64,000 bases of DNA from Macquaria australasica (GCA_005408345.1 SEMN01000080.1:1116001-1180000), one strand, 5' to 3'. Positions 1-14,400 are shown, counted from the first letter of the stretch. Translations and numbers: made by a program. Notes: generated by a model from the letters alone, not told the origin.

Positions 1-437
1 TGACGTGATTCACAAAGTATCCCAGCTGTCTTCCAGTTTCCAAGTGGAACAGGGGACAAACTGGGAGAATTTAAGAACTAAACTCTTTGCCTTAAAGTAA
101 TTTGTTTGCTTTTACAAGTGGTCATGCTCTTTTGCATGCTTTTTTAAATTATCTGTTTCAACTTTTTTATATTTCATCATGAGGGTATTTACTCTTCATA
201 AACAGTTTAGCTCTGGATGTGCAGCCATAGTGAGACATTTGGATCAGACTGAATGGCACTGAAGGCAGATGTGTTTTTGTCTCGATCAAATTTTCAGACG
301 TAGAAACATTACAGAACTAAGTGTCAGACTTTTCTGTTCACCTTTACGGTCAACCTACTGTACAGAAGGGAAATTACTGTGAAGTGGGTTGGAGTGTGTA
401 TTATGTTACTGATCCTTGTCTGTCTCCATGTGTCCAG
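1..437 (+). other. ppp2r5c: End of last intron of ppp2r5c
   Basis: No coding signal was seen here. The block ends in a pyrimidine-rich stretch followed by CAG at 435-437, a good splice acceptor directly before the exon that matches the B56-gamma C-terminus. The reading frame is open upstream of 438 only by chance. Those residues resemble nothing in the family, so I treat them as intron. Confidence 0.65.
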
Positions 438-572
438 ATCCAAAAAGATCAGCGTAGAGAGCGCCCATTGATGCGGAGAAAATCTGAACTCCCCAAGGAC
501 ATCTGCACTGTCACAGCCCTGGAGTTGCACCTGAGGGCCGAGGAAATTCTGACAACGCACGACGGCCACTAA
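438..572 (+). CDS. ppp2r5c: Last coding exon of ppp2r5c, PP2A regulatory subunit B56-gamma (C-terminus only)
   Basis: This exon encodes about 44 residues and ends in TAA at 570-572. The stretch ERPLMRRKSELPKD, then a helical ALELHLRAEEI and a final HDGH, corresponds to the C-terminal tail of vertebrate PPP2R5C long isoforms, which carries RPLVRRKSELP and ends in a short charged tail. B56-gamma directs the PP2A catalytic/scaffold dimer to substrates. This tail lies outside the HEAT-repeat core and contains a basic RRKS phosphosite-like motif. The exon starts after the acceptor CAG at 435-437, and codon phase is continuous from 438. All other exons lie left of the window. Nearby dio3 supports the identification, since the two are neighbours in vertebrate genomes. 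Some residues near the end (the ICTVT stretch) differ from the mammalian form I know. Confidence 0.85.
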   Translation: MQKDQRRERPLMRRKSELPKDICTVTALELHLRAEEILTTHDGH

Positions 573-3380
573 GAGACCACCCCAGATCCACCATAAGCCA
601 GCAGCAGCATCCGCAAAGGAACCACAGGCCCACAGAGGCCAGCACAACAGCAGAACTCTGGTATCTCAGTCCAGCCCAGCACAACACAGAACTGAACAGT
701 CCCAGCTCCACCTGACACAGAAAATGTCTAAAGCCACACATCTAAGCCTGGTTCGGCTTTTCGGGACAAGCGGTGCTCGGTCCCTACTGATCCCCCCCTC
801 CCTCCCTCTTTTACCCACCTGGTTGTCGTCCAGCAGAGACGTCGGTGGTGCTGGACGCTCCTGCATGACCACGACATGCACCCTGAACTTCACCCAAGAT
901 ACTCTAGTGTCGCCATCTCCTTTTTCTCCCTCGTTTTTTCTATTTTCCTGTTTTCGGGGTGCTGTGCTGCCCCCTTCTGGTCATTTCTCTCAGGTGTTCT
1001 GTTCTGTGTGTGAGCTGTCTTCTCTTCTTGCCTCTTCTTTATAGATGTCAGGTGCTTGTACAAATAATATGAGCCCCCAGCTGTAGCCTCCACAGAGGAC
1101 TTCTTCTGTATCATTTAAAAAAAAAAAAAAAAAAAAAAAAAGCATCCGTTGATGAGAAAATGTCCGTTGTTTCTATATATTTAATATTAGCTATTTTTCT
1201 CACAACATTTAAACTAGACAGCTGTTTATATTTTTTCCTACATAGTATATTAGGAGCTCTTCTCAGAGTCAAACACAGTTCCTATCTGTATAACTCTTCT
1301 GTTTGGAGTGTACTATTTTTTTTTTTTTTTGCTGTCCATTTTCCATTAGCTGGGAAGATTCATTGATCCATGTGTTAATCAGGACGGGGTCATCTGGGAC
1401 TCCCAGTAGAGGGTGTCTGGATTAAAAGCGAACACAGTCCTGTTCATCAAACAGCGCTGGCCTGACAAAGGTCCAGGTTCCAGATCTCTGCTCTTTTCTT
1501 CTCTCATTAACGTAGTTCCTTTTTTAAAAGCAATCCTTTAAAATGTGTAGGCAATAAGTGAACACGGGTCGCAGTGTGTGTCGGCGGCTCAAACAATGGT
1601 CAGATAGTTTGTTACGACACGTTTAGATCCATTTGATTGGTCCTTGGGATGAGTCCAGCCTGAGCCCGGTTTGCTGCGCCAGTTACATGAGAGGGGATTG
1701 TGGGATTTATTTTTGGTTTGCCCGTTCACATCCAGCCATTGTAGGAGAGTGTTTAACATGGTCATTAGCATTCAGTACAAGTCGCCGTCATTCATGTGAG
1801 GCTTACGAGAGGTCAAAGAGATGTAGTCGCTCGTCTGGGATTTACACAATGTTGCTGTGTGTTGAGAGAAGTCAAACGGGCAGACACTGTGCTGATCGTG
1901 GTCGCTTTTTCTACTCTTCTCAAGCAAGACCCTTTTATTTATAAAAACACTTGTTCGAGATTAGACTGCTTCATAGATGAGGTATGTTTTGTTTGAAGAG
2001 GTCAAATACAAGCCTTTCTTTTCACAGTGCCTTTTATAGTCTAAGGGTGAAGATATTTGCTCAACCGAGAATCGAGTAGTAGCATGAACTAAAATGCCAG
2101 ATCATTTAAAAAAAAAAACAACCTAACATTGGTTTCCAAAAGCAGATCCGCACTTGGCACACCTCCAGCCGCTTGGACTCCAGCACATGCCTTGTCGAAG
2201 CTGCAAAGTCGACTTTGTAGTTAAAAGCAAGAGAGGAGAAGCAGAGTGGTCGCCCCCCAAACCACTTCAGCAATGAAGCACTTCCTGATAAAACTTGAAA
2301 GAAAACAGAAACACAACTGAAAAAAACAAACTAGTAAAGAGTTGAAATCCGTGATGCTGTCTGTCTTGGTGTGTGAGGTCACCTCCCCTGGGTGCCTGCC
2401 GATAAGAGCTAGCCTCCACAGGAGAGGAAATCGCCTCCCGTTCTGTGCCCCCGCTGTCCCATTCCACTTTAGATTTGTACCATTGTTTGACCCCTTCTGC
2501 CCAGACCTGCACACTGACTGTAATCTCCCCTTTCAGTAAAAACCTACTACTCTGTAGGGCTCGTTATTTGATCATCTGTTTGATCTGCTTCTGGATGCTT
2601 GCAAGTTCTTTTTGTTGTGGTTTTATTCTTCCTTTGTCTGCAGAACCTCTTGTCAGTGTTTCAACCGAATGTGCAAATTGTAAATAATACTGCAGTCGTG
2701 CTGTTCCGTTCTCTCCATGTTTGTCTAGAAGAACAACATTCACCAAAGGCTTTTACAAAAACCTCATCCCCTCCTACCCTGGGTGTTACAGTGGATTTGA
2801 TGAATGGAAAGTGATTCCATCCCTTCAGTAATCTGCATCCTCTGATTGTTGCTTGTCTGGGTTGTCATGTAGGAGTGTCCCATTGGTGACTGTTGTTTTT
2901 CTCAAAAAGGCTTTAATATTGGCTTCTTTGGAGCTCTCTTCCTTTGACATAAGCTTTGTTTTCTTTTTCTTGGAAAAGAATGAAGTGTCCTTTTAGTATT
3001 CGTCTCATACTAAATGGCTTCATCTAATATTGTACATATAATGTACCTTTATTTTATGTTATAACTATTAATAAATGGTAGATTTCATATTTTGTACAAA
3101 ATACCCCATGTACAGAATACAGAGGTTATTAGCAACTGAAGACAGTTGATATGTGGCACAGACGTCAACACGTGACTATTTACATTTAGAAACCGTATAG
3201 AATTTGGATAGTTTTTTATCTATTTGTAATCGACATCTTTTCCGTTTTTGTTTTTCATCTCCAGACATGTGTTGAGATTCTACATACATGCGCTTTTTGT
3301 GTGTGCTTTTATCCAAATCTCCAGTGGTGTACATCTATCTATATACAGCAAATAAAGAGAACATGTGAGTTTTATATTTT
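573..3380 (+). other. ppp2r5c: Probable 3' UTR of ppp2r5c
   Basis: The roughly 2.8 kb after the stop codon holds no coding pattern and no recognisable transposon. It is T/A-rich with typical UTR texture. AATAAA signals occur at 3070-3075 and 3351-3356. The second is followed within 50 nt by a GT/T-rich tract that could be the downstream cleavage element, so I place the end near 3370-3380. The exact end is inferred. Confidence 0.5.
1117..1141 (+). repeat. Poly(A) run inside the ppp2r5c 3' UTR
   Basis: An uninterrupted run of about 25 A. No AATAAA lies in the 40 nt before it, and the following sequence continues as UTR-like DNA. It is therefore either a genomic A-tract or the tail of a very old insertion, not the transcript end. 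Confidence 0.7.
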
Positions 3381-5765
3381 CATCCTAAAAAAAAACTGTT
3401 CTGCGTGTCATCTTTTTTTTTCGTCCTTGCAGCGCTGTTGGCGAACGCCAGCCCACCTGCGTCCCAGAAGTCTCATTAGAGGGTTTTTAATCAATTGTGA
3501 AAGTCAAATTAACAGCAAGTCAATGTCATCAGTGTCGACTCTGAAGTGTGACGGTATCCAGCATACCTGTTCAAGTCATAACAAAGTAGTCTGTTTTAAT
3601 TTAGCACTGTGAATTCAAATATCAAACATTATTGTTGGAAAATGAAACTGACTTATCAAAGTCCAAGTCAAGACTCAAATAAACAAAATTGTGACTCAAG
3701 TTCAGATCATGTGACGTTAAGTCTCCAGAGTTTGTTTAATCGTTTGTTCTGTCCAACCTTTTACCCAAGAAGTAACAGCGGAAACTATACAAGATAATGT
3801 TACATAACTTTTGTAAACGTATAAATGTGGGCCTGTTTTACATTTGATAAGCAAGTCATGCACTTAATTAAAATATGACAGTAAATATGATTGTGGGGAA
3901 TACAGAAAGGAAGCCTATTCATTCACCTTTTAGTCCTTTGAAATTCTGGTACAAGCTTTCATATAAATTATATATTTTAAAAAAAGTTATATTCTTTACC
4001 GTTTGTATTTAGGAAATATGGCATTTTTATTATAATGTCCACCCATTACCCATTAGTAGTAAAACAACATAAAAACCTTAAGAAAGGAACCAAATCTCCT
4101 AATTTTAAAAATACATTGTGCTTTTGTAATCCCTGTTGAATTTGATGAATTTAAATGTAAACGCAGTCCTTTGCTGCCACCACCTGGATAACTTTGGTAA
4201 ACATCCAACACCCTTGAAAGCCAGATCATTCATCTCAAGAGGCTTATCCTAATCATGAATAATTTTGATCACTGTGGTGTTGAGTTACACTGCTACTGTT
4301 TATGGGAAATGAAGGTTTCATGCTGCTTACTTGGTAGTTTAAAAACAATCACATGTAGTCTGACAGAACTAAATACAGATCAGTGCCTCACTCTTGATAT
4401 TATTTGCAAGTATGTTATTTAAATGCTGTTTCCACGAATTATTTAACATTACCATCAGTATGTTTTTTACCATATAACTATACTACTATATAATTATACG
4501 CCTTATTGCATTTTCTCTGAATGATTCGACATGTTGCTCCTTGTTTAAGTAGGGTGTGCTGTCTTATGTGTCTGCTTTTGTTTGAAATCAGTATTGAATT
4601 AGGACACTAGCAGCTAATTCATGCATTACTGACTGAACTGGCATTGACACCGGTTTCATTCATAAGCAGTCATGTTTTTATACGGTATCGTTTGAAGGAC
4701 ACTGCTTGCTTTTCTTTCGGAGATGTTGCTATGTGCTGCCATCAGCCATTCACAGTTGCCCTAACACTGGCCTGTCTGAGGTCGCTTAAGTTCCTCTATT
4801 CATTTGAAGACAACAGTGAGGTTTGGCCCCCGCCCACCCTCTTGTGTCTAGCATCCCTGCTGGGATCTGCGCTGAACCCAAATGAACCTGTGGGGATTCA
4901 GAAAACAAACAGACTTGCGCATTATTCGCCTCTAAAACACAAATGTTGAGCTGCTGCCATGACAGTGATGATGACGCAATGAAAAAGACATTGCAATCAT
5001 TGATTTGCAAGTCTCCCCTTCCCGTTTGAACTGATTGTTTCATTACTATTTTATTGGATGGATTTGCCTTCAGTGCATTCCACAGATTCCATTTTTCGGG
5101 ATCAAACATAAATTTATGTATTTACTCTTAAGAGAACATAATTTTGTTGCATAATAGCCTCTGTCTCTAAATGATGCCCTAATGAGGATGCTAACTGTCT
5201 CCCACAAAAAAACCCAATTTGCCTCATTATAAACACATTGTACCCCAATTATCTAAGAGGAAATATTCCTCTGGGCTGGATGCGCCATTCAAAATCAAAA
5301 TACGTCAGTGGTTTTTTTGTGCGTGGTTAAAAGACTGTGTACCTCTCTCTCTCTGCTCTCAGATGAGGTCGCTTGGGTTCATTGTTCTTGCCTGCAGTCG
5401 AAGTGCTGTACTGTCATTCTTGACTTGAAATATGGTGTGTTGCTTTTTCTTTTTTTTTTTTTTCTGATCAGGATGATCTGACAGTTTTCTTTAACTGTCA
5501 GTGTTCAAATCTTGCTGTGCAACCCTCCCCCTAGCCCTTGCAACCAAAAAACATCTTGTCACGACAGGAGGTGTCAGAACCTATCGCCATGGAAACAGTG
5601 CTCAAAAGTTTGGAGCGTCGACCCCCATTGTGACTATATCCAATCAGATTTTAGGAAAAGCTTTCAGCTCTGCTTTACTTTACTCTGAAGTGCGGTGTGG
5701 GTACATCTGTGTGGACCGGATTCTGTGTCTGGGTCTCTCTGTGTGTGAGTGTGTTCAATGCTGGT
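3381..5765. other. Intergenic, no feature recognised
   Basis: AT-rich DNA with short homopolymers. The open frames here are short, unrelated to anything I recognise, and lack splice context. A pyrimidine tract at about 5440-5463 is the only low-complexity patch. Confidence 0.6.
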
Positions 5766-5772
5766 TGGTGGA

Positions 5773-5827
5773 TTGTGTGTGTGTGTGTGTGGTGGTGGTG
5801 GTGGTGGTGGTGGTGGTGGTGGTGGTG
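5773..5827 (+). repeat. Compound microsatellite (GT)n(GGT)n
   Basis: A GT run of about nine units passes directly into about twelve GGT units. All long open frames here (poly-His, poly-Pro, poly-Gly, poly-Val) are artefacts of this repeat. Confidence 0.95.
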
Positions 5828-6684
5828 TTTGTGAGGTTTGGGAGCCAGAAAGTGACTCATCACACCACCCCAGGGGTCTGAGATCCACCTCAGCTACATG
5901 GTCTTACATCCACGTCTTCATCTTTCCTCACAAACTGAAGCTCTGTAGCACCTGAAGTCCTCTTGAGCAAAGTGACGAGTCACACCTTGCACTTCAACTT
6001 CCCCCCCCTCCCCCTCTCCCCTCCCCCTCCCAGAGGACGTTGGGTTGGGGTGCAGCCCAGTCCCAGTTTCTTTGATGCTTGACACTCGGCTTCAAAGTCC
6101 ACGGCATCAAAGCCGGGGACTTGGGATCAGGCCCGGCAGCAGCCCGGCATCCTGCCTTACACACACAAGAGAGAGAAACCGGATAGAGCCGTCTTCCCTT
6201 TAGGATCATCCGGCTTTAACAATGCTAACTAACTTACAGGGGACACAACAAGACAAAACGGGTGAAATCACACTTTATAGGACTAAAAAAAAAAATCAAA
6301 TCATTTTGAAAGTATTTTTCTCAGGGGAATATAAGATATGAAGTTGTACAAAACCACACAAAAAAAAAGTAAAGATAGAAAATTAAAATAAGCTACAAAG
6401 TTAATTTGTAAAAATCATTAAAAGTACAGCGAGGTGGATTCATTACCCCCAACTATTGTACTGTGGTAGATGTGTTTGCATCCAAAGTGCACACTGTAGG
6501 TGAATGGAGTTTTACCTATATTATTTTACCTAAGAAATAGTCAGAAACACTTATTTCTGGTATATTCTGCTATATCAGTAAAAGGCTAATAAATATGTAC
6601 TGTATGTACAAGTTCATTACCAAAGCATTTTGAAATGCATTACATACATTTTTATTTAAAAATGAATTTTTAAAAAAAAATTAT
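5828..6684. other. Intergenic, no feature recognised
   Basis: It includes a C-rich patch at 6001-6031 and otherwise unremarkable DNA. No coding or repeat family was recognised. Confidence 0.55.
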
Positions 6685-7010
6685 AAATCTGTAGATTATT
6701 GTCTTGATCGATCCTTTGGTCTACTAAATGTCAGAAATTTGTGAAAAATGTCCATCACAGTTTTCCATAATCCAAGGTGACATCTTCAAATCTCTTGTTT
6801 CAGTTGACCAACGGTCCACAACCCAAAGATATTCAATTTGCTGTCATAGAAAACCAGGAAATAATCACATTTGACAAGTCAGAACCAATGAATTTTTGAC
6901 AATTTTGCTTAAAAAAGGACTTAAATGATAAATTGGTTATCAAAACAGTTACAGATTAATTTTCTGTCGGTCAACTTATGAAATATTTGACTAGCAATTT
7001 CAGCTCTATA
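6685..7010 (+). repeat. Dispersed fish repeat, family A, copy 1 (diverged)
   Basis: It shares ordered landmarks with the copies at 7979-8312, 8812-9550 and 63466-63760: a gattattg...gatcgat start, an aaatgtcagaaa block, a cttgtttcagt...ccaca...aaagatattcaatt block, a cacattt block, and an end reading attaatttctgtc...cagctcta. The ends of better copies are mutually complementary (gcaactaacgatta against taatcg...cagct), which suggests a non-autonomous DNA element. No coding capacity. Confidence 0.65.
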
Positions 7011-7680
7011 ATATTTATTTTCAGATATAAGTATACGTGTTGCTTGTCAAACATTTAATATTTGTATTGTTTATATACCCAAAGAGCTGCAGAGGTTACA
7101 AGAAACATGGGAGAGACGATTATTACCTTCAGCCAATCACAGCAGTATAAATACATCTGTCAAAACATTTTATTTGTGCTTCAAAATCCTGAGATGCAAA
7201 CACTTGATGGAGTAAATGATTGCAGACATGTATTAACACTGTCAAGACAAAGTAAATATAAGTTTACAAAGTGCCCACATTGTGTGTCTGCATGACTGTG
7301 TGCTCTTCTGTCATTTACGTTTGATTTAGTTTGAGAAAACTGCTGCTCTTTCTACAGACGGCACGAGGCTAACAAACATGGAAGCTTAAAGGAATAAAAA
7401 GGTGAGAAGGCGCTATGAGTTGTGACAGACAACAGAGAAAGTTTAGTTCACTGCTTCCTCAGTTCACACCTTAGCTTGGTGCTAAATGATGCAATACCAC
7501 CTGTTTGCGAAGTTGCTGGAAAGATGCAGCATCCTTTTTTCCACCACGACACGAAAGCCACAGAAAAGCTGGTGCATATTCAAAACGGACTTGCACAGTA
7601 GAAATGCAGTTCGCTGCATGTTGAAGAGACTCCAGGAGCACGATGAAGCAGTTAGCATAGCAACCCCCTTGGCAGTTCTG
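7011..7680. other. Intergenic, no feature recognised
   Basis: No gene. Short open frames at 7062-7295 and 7482-7757 show no recognisable protein features. Confidence 0.55.
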
Positions 7681-7955
7681 CAGGAAGTAGTCAGATCCTT
7701 TACATAAGTAAAAGTACTAATACCACACTGTAAAAATACTCTGTTAGAGTAAGTCAAAATCCTGCATTGAAAATGTTAGGTAAAAGTATGTAAGTATAAT
7801 CAGGAAAATGTACTTAAAGTATTAAAAGTAAAAGTACTCAATGCAGTAAAATGGCCCTTGTTACTGTTATACTATTATATATCATATCATTAGATTATAA
7901 TTACTGATGCAATAATGTTAAAGCAGGATTTTACTGTTGCAGGTGGTTGGAACTA
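7681..7955 (+). repeat. Dispersed fish repeat, family B (aagtaaaagtac-rich)
   Basis: It contains recurring 'aagtaaaagtact' units (about 7707, 7785 and 7825) and the order gtagtcagatc...aaaatactctgtta...aaatcctgcattgaaaat...gtacttaaagtat...gtactca...gcagtaaaatggccc. I recognise this as a widespread percomorph interspersed repeat. It directly abuts the family A copy that starts at 7979. Non-coding. Confidence 0.65.
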
Positions 7956-7978
7956 TGTTTCAACTATCTTGTATCGGA

Positions 7979-8312
7979 CTGTAACTAATGATTATTTTCA
8001 TTATGGATTCATCTGCTGATTATTTTCTCCATTAATTGATTGATTGGTTTGTAAAGAAATCTGAAAATAGTGAGAAATTACCCAGAGCCCAAAGTTACAC
8101 CTTCAGTGCTTGTTTTGTCCAACCAATAGTCCACACCTCAACATTATTAAAAATAAATAAAAATTATTAGAATAATTAAAAGGAAAAGCAACACATCCTC
8201 ACAATTAAGAAGCTGGAACCATGAAATGTTTTTGCATAAAGAATTATTATTGTCAAAACAATTACCATTTCATTTTCTGTCAATCGATTAATCGACTAAT
8301 CGCTTCAGCTGT
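7979..8312 (+). repeat. Dispersed fish repeat, family A, copy 2
   Basis: The left end reads gtaactaatgattattttca and the right end reads aatcgattaatcgactaatc followed by gcttcagct. The two ends are largely complementary, as expected of a foldback or MITE-type element. The interior keeps the family landmarks but has an AT-rich insertion at about 8143-8185. Confidence 0.7.
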
Positions 8313-8518
8313 ACTTGTGCAACTGTGTAACTAAAGCTGCAATGTCAACACAGATTCTTTGTGGCTGAAAACTCCCTCAGACTCACTCACAGCACGTTCT
8401 CCACACAATGTAAATTCTATGAAATAAATGCGTTCCAGAAATTCAAGCAGAAACCATGGAAACTCTCTCTAAAATGCAGAAGGTTCTAAGCCTTCTGTAC
8501 CGGGGAGTCAAAGTCAAA

Positions 8519-8535
8519 GGGGGGGGGGGGGGGGG
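8519..8535 (+). repeat. Poly(G) tract
   Basis: An uninterrupted run of about 17 G. It is unusual in length for genomic DNA and able to form G-quadruplex structures. An assembly or length error is also possible. Confidence 0.85.
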
Positions 8536-8811
8536 CTTGGAAACCCAAAGAAAACACAGGTTTAAGGTGAAAATTGTCAACATCCTGCCATGTACAAAGA
8601 AAAACATTTTAAAGGGGAGAATCAAAATAGAATGTTTTTGTGGCTTTTGTATTCACAGCGGAGTTTAAACATGATAATGATATACATTCAGGGTGTTAAC
8701 CACCAGAGCATCCTGGTGATGCAGTTAGATGAAAGTGCTCTTAGACATCACAGCAGCTGAACTTTATTTCATGGGATTTCGTGTACGGTATATATTCTAG
8801 ATTTTAGTTTA

Positions 8812-9550
8812 GTTTACAGCTGAAACAATAAGTCAGTTCACTTATTAGTCAATCGACACAGACTTAATCAGCGACCATTTTGATAATGAATTAATAGTTT
8901 CTGTCATTTTTAACCTCAGATGTGAATATTTGCTTGTTTTGCTTAATCTTCAATGGTAGTAAATTGAATCTCTTTGGATTTTAGAGTGTTGGTTGGATGA
9001 GACGTTTGAAGACGTTACCTTTGGGCTCTGGGAAAATGTGCTAGACATTTTTAGATTAGACCAGAAGTGCAAAAAGCACTAAGTGCAGAGTAATGTGCAT
9101 GTATATAGAATAAACATAGAATAAACATAGAATAAACAGTAAGGGGTAGATATGAATACGCAAAGATATATACAGTATGAACAAAAAGATATACAGTGCA
9201 GGTATAAGTACAGGTAATGACAATAGTGAGTATACAGTATAGACAGTAGTATGAATATGAATACACTATAGGTCAGATATATACAGTATGGACAGTAGTA
9301 TAAATACGTACAGGTATGTGAAGACATGTAGTGCATGTACGTGTATGTACAGTAGTGTGTCAGTAGTAAGTAGGTGTGAGCCAGCAGACAGTGACAGAGG
9401 CAGAGACAGTCATAGTGGGGTGGGGGTGGGGGGTATTTTTCACTATCTTCTCACATTTTAAAAACCAAAGGATCAATCAATTAATTGAAAAACAAAAAAC
9501 AAAAAAACAGCAGATCAACTGATAATGAAAACTATCGTTAGTTGCAACAC
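8812..9550 (-). repeat. Dispersed fish repeat, family A, copy 3, interrupted
   Basis: The left part (8812 to about 9060) and right part (about 9433-9550) read in the opposite sense to copies 1 and 2. They share cagctgaaac...aatcgac...gtgaatatttgcttgttt...agacgtttgaagacg and end tgataatgaaaactatcgttagttgcaac. About 370 bp of different sequence lies between the two parts (next entry). Confidence 0.65.
9061..9432. repeat. Insertion of imperfect tandem 'tatacagtat/gaatac' units inside family A copy 3
   Basis: The block repeats short units: atagaataaac three to four times at 9105-9138, then variants of gatatatacagtat, acagtagtatgaata and gtacaggta. It interrupts a recognisable repeat and resembles a 3' end of a LINE or SINE rich in short degenerate units. 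The family is not identified. It ends in a G-rich stretch at 9415-9433. Confidence 0.5.
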
Positions 9551-11029
<1,479 letters not shown>

Positions 11030-11460
11030 GGGGATTCCACCTCATCTAACGTGTACTCTGCAAACAGACCCAATTTCAAGCTCATCTCTAAGAGCCTGTA
11101 ATTAGCATGAGATCCCATACATTATTGCTGGATGTAAACATGAATTTATTTTTCCTCCCCCCCCCCCTGTGAATATAAAGCCATCATAAACTGTAGTAGA
11201 TGTGACAAACACGATTATGCCGGGTACGTTCTGCAACGATTCGTCAATGATTCCGCCCGTGAAAGTCACGCCGCCACACGTGATCTTTGAACAGATGCAC
11301 TCCATCGATAGACAGCGAACAGGAGCCTCTTCTGCCTGATCTAATTGAAATGTTCGCCGGATCTCTGGTAGCCAAGTGGGGTCAAGCTGATTTAGCGCAG
11401 CTCAGTCTCTAGAGTGTCTCATACAAACACAGAGAAATCTGACTTTATTGATTGTGTTGT
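11030..11460. other. Non-repeat block, possible conserved noncoding element
   Basis: Mixed-complexity, stop-rich DNA with several CpG and TAAT-type sites. Examples are the gcctgtaattagcatgag stretch at 11093-11110 and the ccgcccgtgaaagtcacg stretch near 11250. It does not resemble the dispersed repeats around it. The label is only a suggestion from texture; no comparison could be run. Confidence 0.2.
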
Positions 11461-14400
11461 AGGTGGTGGAGGATGGATAATCTGCTGGATGTCCACCCTC
11501 AGCTTCTGGAGGAAGGATATGGATTGTGTCCTAGTTGCTGCTTGGAATAACTTTCTACCCTCTCAAGATAATTCACAGGTCATGGTTGTTGGCTACCCCT
11601 GTCTGCATCTGGTGTGTAGGCTTGGAAAAATACTATTGCTCATTTAAGACTACAGTAGGCAGGGGAACATCATTTTACAAAGATAACGAATGGAAGCAGC
11701 ACTTTACTTTGTGGGTAGTGGATAAGATGGACCACTTGTATATGAGGTGCATTTACTTGTGTGTATATCGGAGTTCCCTTGCAGAAGAATCTGTGCGCAC
11801 TGTCGACACGGTTAGTTCAATAACAACATTGTCAAACAGGCAAGCTAACGAGATTTTCCCAGGAGCTCCCCAAGAAGAGAGACTGAACACTAAATCCAGC
11901 CAAGCAAGAACTGTTGCACAGCTTTGGTGATTAAATAGATTTGTGTGTTGCGCTCTAAATATAGATTTTGTTTTTGAGGATTTTGTTAATGTTGTTTGAA
12001 TTTTGTCAAACACTGGACTACCACACAACAGTACATCCATTGATCAGATGAAACCTCCCCCCCTGACACGGTCAGTTCCACTTTAGTCTACTAAATCAAG
12101 TTGTTATTACGATATGATTGAGTCCAACGTCAACATAAAAAATGTGAACAATCTCAGCTAAGTAAATACAACGTCCATTCCACCATGTTGAGAATCTCGG
12201 CATGGACTAGCAGACCAGCTGACCCCCATCATCTGTGCTACATCTGCTGAAAGATGGAGGATTTAAATGAATGGTGCAGCTGTTTTTCAAAGGCAGTGCG
12301 CCACGGGTCAAACTGTGTGGTGATTGTTGTTGGATTGGGTTAAAAATAGGAATCACTGAACAATTGTGAATAAACTTTTTCAAATGGATTCTACTATTGT
12401 GTTCATTGTATACCTGACCAGCATGGCCATTGTAATCACTGAACTGGAAGCCTTTAACCCACTCATTAATAGTAAAGCAAAATATGTCAGTCCTGAGCCA
12501 GAACCATGTCAATGCAATCGGTTAAATCAGTCCCTGAAGGCCTATAAAACAGCTACCTTTCCCCACTTTTGCCTTGCCACTATATGACACAGGCTAGCAT
12601 GGCTAAATGGAGTTCAGCTGAGCTATTCACAGGCAACAGGTGGGCAGTGTTAAGCTTAAGAGGGTCATCAACACTAATGGACAAGACATTGAAACCTGAG
12701 CTACTGCTGAAGTTGTCCTACTATACTTGTGAGGACATTGTGTTGTCTTACATAAACTCCCTAGAGGCTAATGCTAACCTTAGCCATAGCTTCAGCTAAC
12801 CTTATGCTTGTCACAATTCTTCAGCCCAAACCAAGTCTTAACCCTAATGCAATAAACAGTTCACCTTGCGCTTGCCTAGATGGGAGTAGAGTCCCAGCAT
12901 GCGACGATTCAAGCTGATTTCAGCCACATCGTGACGAAGACAGAAGAGCAATAAACAGAGTTTCATAATGCTGCTCAGGGGTATTAACTACTGGAAAGCA
13001 AGTAGGTGGTATTCCCACTTGTGCACGGATCCACACGTCAGAGGTGCAGAGACATGCGTCATGCAGGGGCCGAGCTCTACCACGCAGCACTGATGCTCTG
13101 AAGTGGAGGCTGGGAGACAAGAGTGAGGCTGGAGGGGAGGGACTGTATGTCAAGCTGCACTTTGATCTTGACTGGCATCTTACGGTGTTCCTCTGATATA
13201 CTGAGTACTTTGCATTTGGTTCAGTATGTTTGACAGAATGATCAGAAGAGGGAAGACGCCTTCGCAACAATAAACTGTGAAGGATTCACTCCACAAAGAT
13301 ATCCAGATTGTCTGATACTTGACTGACGTTTTTCTGTCTTTATTAAAATCTTTCAGTCAGTCGGGGGTCAGAATAAGAAATGAGTGTCCGTAATTTGACC
13401 GAGGGTTTGTTATTGAGTGCAGCGCCCAGTGACATCTGCAACAGCCAGATCTCCAGATAAATTGATCTCATAGCAACTGCATTGCCATGACAACCGGGAT
13501 ACAGATGTCATGCTGAGGTGATATGCAGAGTGACTGGCTGCCAGACTGACACTTTTTCCAAAAGACAAAAACAAAAAACATAACTGAATGATTCATCTAG
13601 TTTCCATCCCTAAATTATTGTCTGCATCATTGCCCTCCCACCATTTCCTGCCTATTCTTCTTACTCTAATTAGTTTTGGCCATTTCTCCAAAGCAGCCTC
13701 CTCTCACCATGACTGATGTTCCTCTTCAATATGGATGAGTGATGTTTGTAAAAGTTGGTACAGGTAACATTTGTAAGTACATTTTTAGGTATATACCCTT
13801 CATAAAAAAAAAGAAAAGAAAAATGGTTTCAGCTTAAGTGGTATCATTACATTTCTGAGTCGACATGCACATATGCGTGGGCACTAAAAACTCTGTTCAA
13901 AAAATGAATTTTGATTGCTTGTATATGTCATCAGTCGCTTCACTAATACTGTACATATGTAGTGAAATAAAGCAATATGAATTTAAGAAAGAAAGAAAAT
14001 ATAATAAAAGGAATTATTTGTGGGAAATTCCACTTTGTGGTTGGTTGCATTTGATGCAAAATCCACCTACCCAAAATATCTAATATAAATACATTTTTAT
14101 TATTTAATAATAGGGCCATACAATCACAGAATTTTACAATTAAGACACTGTATATTTCATCTCATTACTTGTAGAATATGGAACTGCTGATGAAAGTGTT
14201 TTGTATATCAGTATTTATCATAACTTTCAATTTGTGAACTCTGCCTCATCTCTATAAGTTTTATTATTAGCACTACTGCTTTTGTATGTTAATCATTATC
14301 ATAATAATGCAACCTAAAGTTCCTTTACCAAGAATATTCTGCACAAATGATGTAACTTTGTCTCAGATGTGCATACATTTAAATACCAATGAAAGGACAG

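Noticed and set aside
321..437. ATG-like start at 321 giving an 83-residue ORF through the ppp2r5c exon
   Set aside because: The first 39 residues do not resemble the family, and a splice acceptor lies exactly where the match begins (438).
5664..5888. Poly-His, poly-Pro, poly-Val and poly-Gly proteins
   Set aside because: They are translations of a (GT)n(GGT)n microsatellite.
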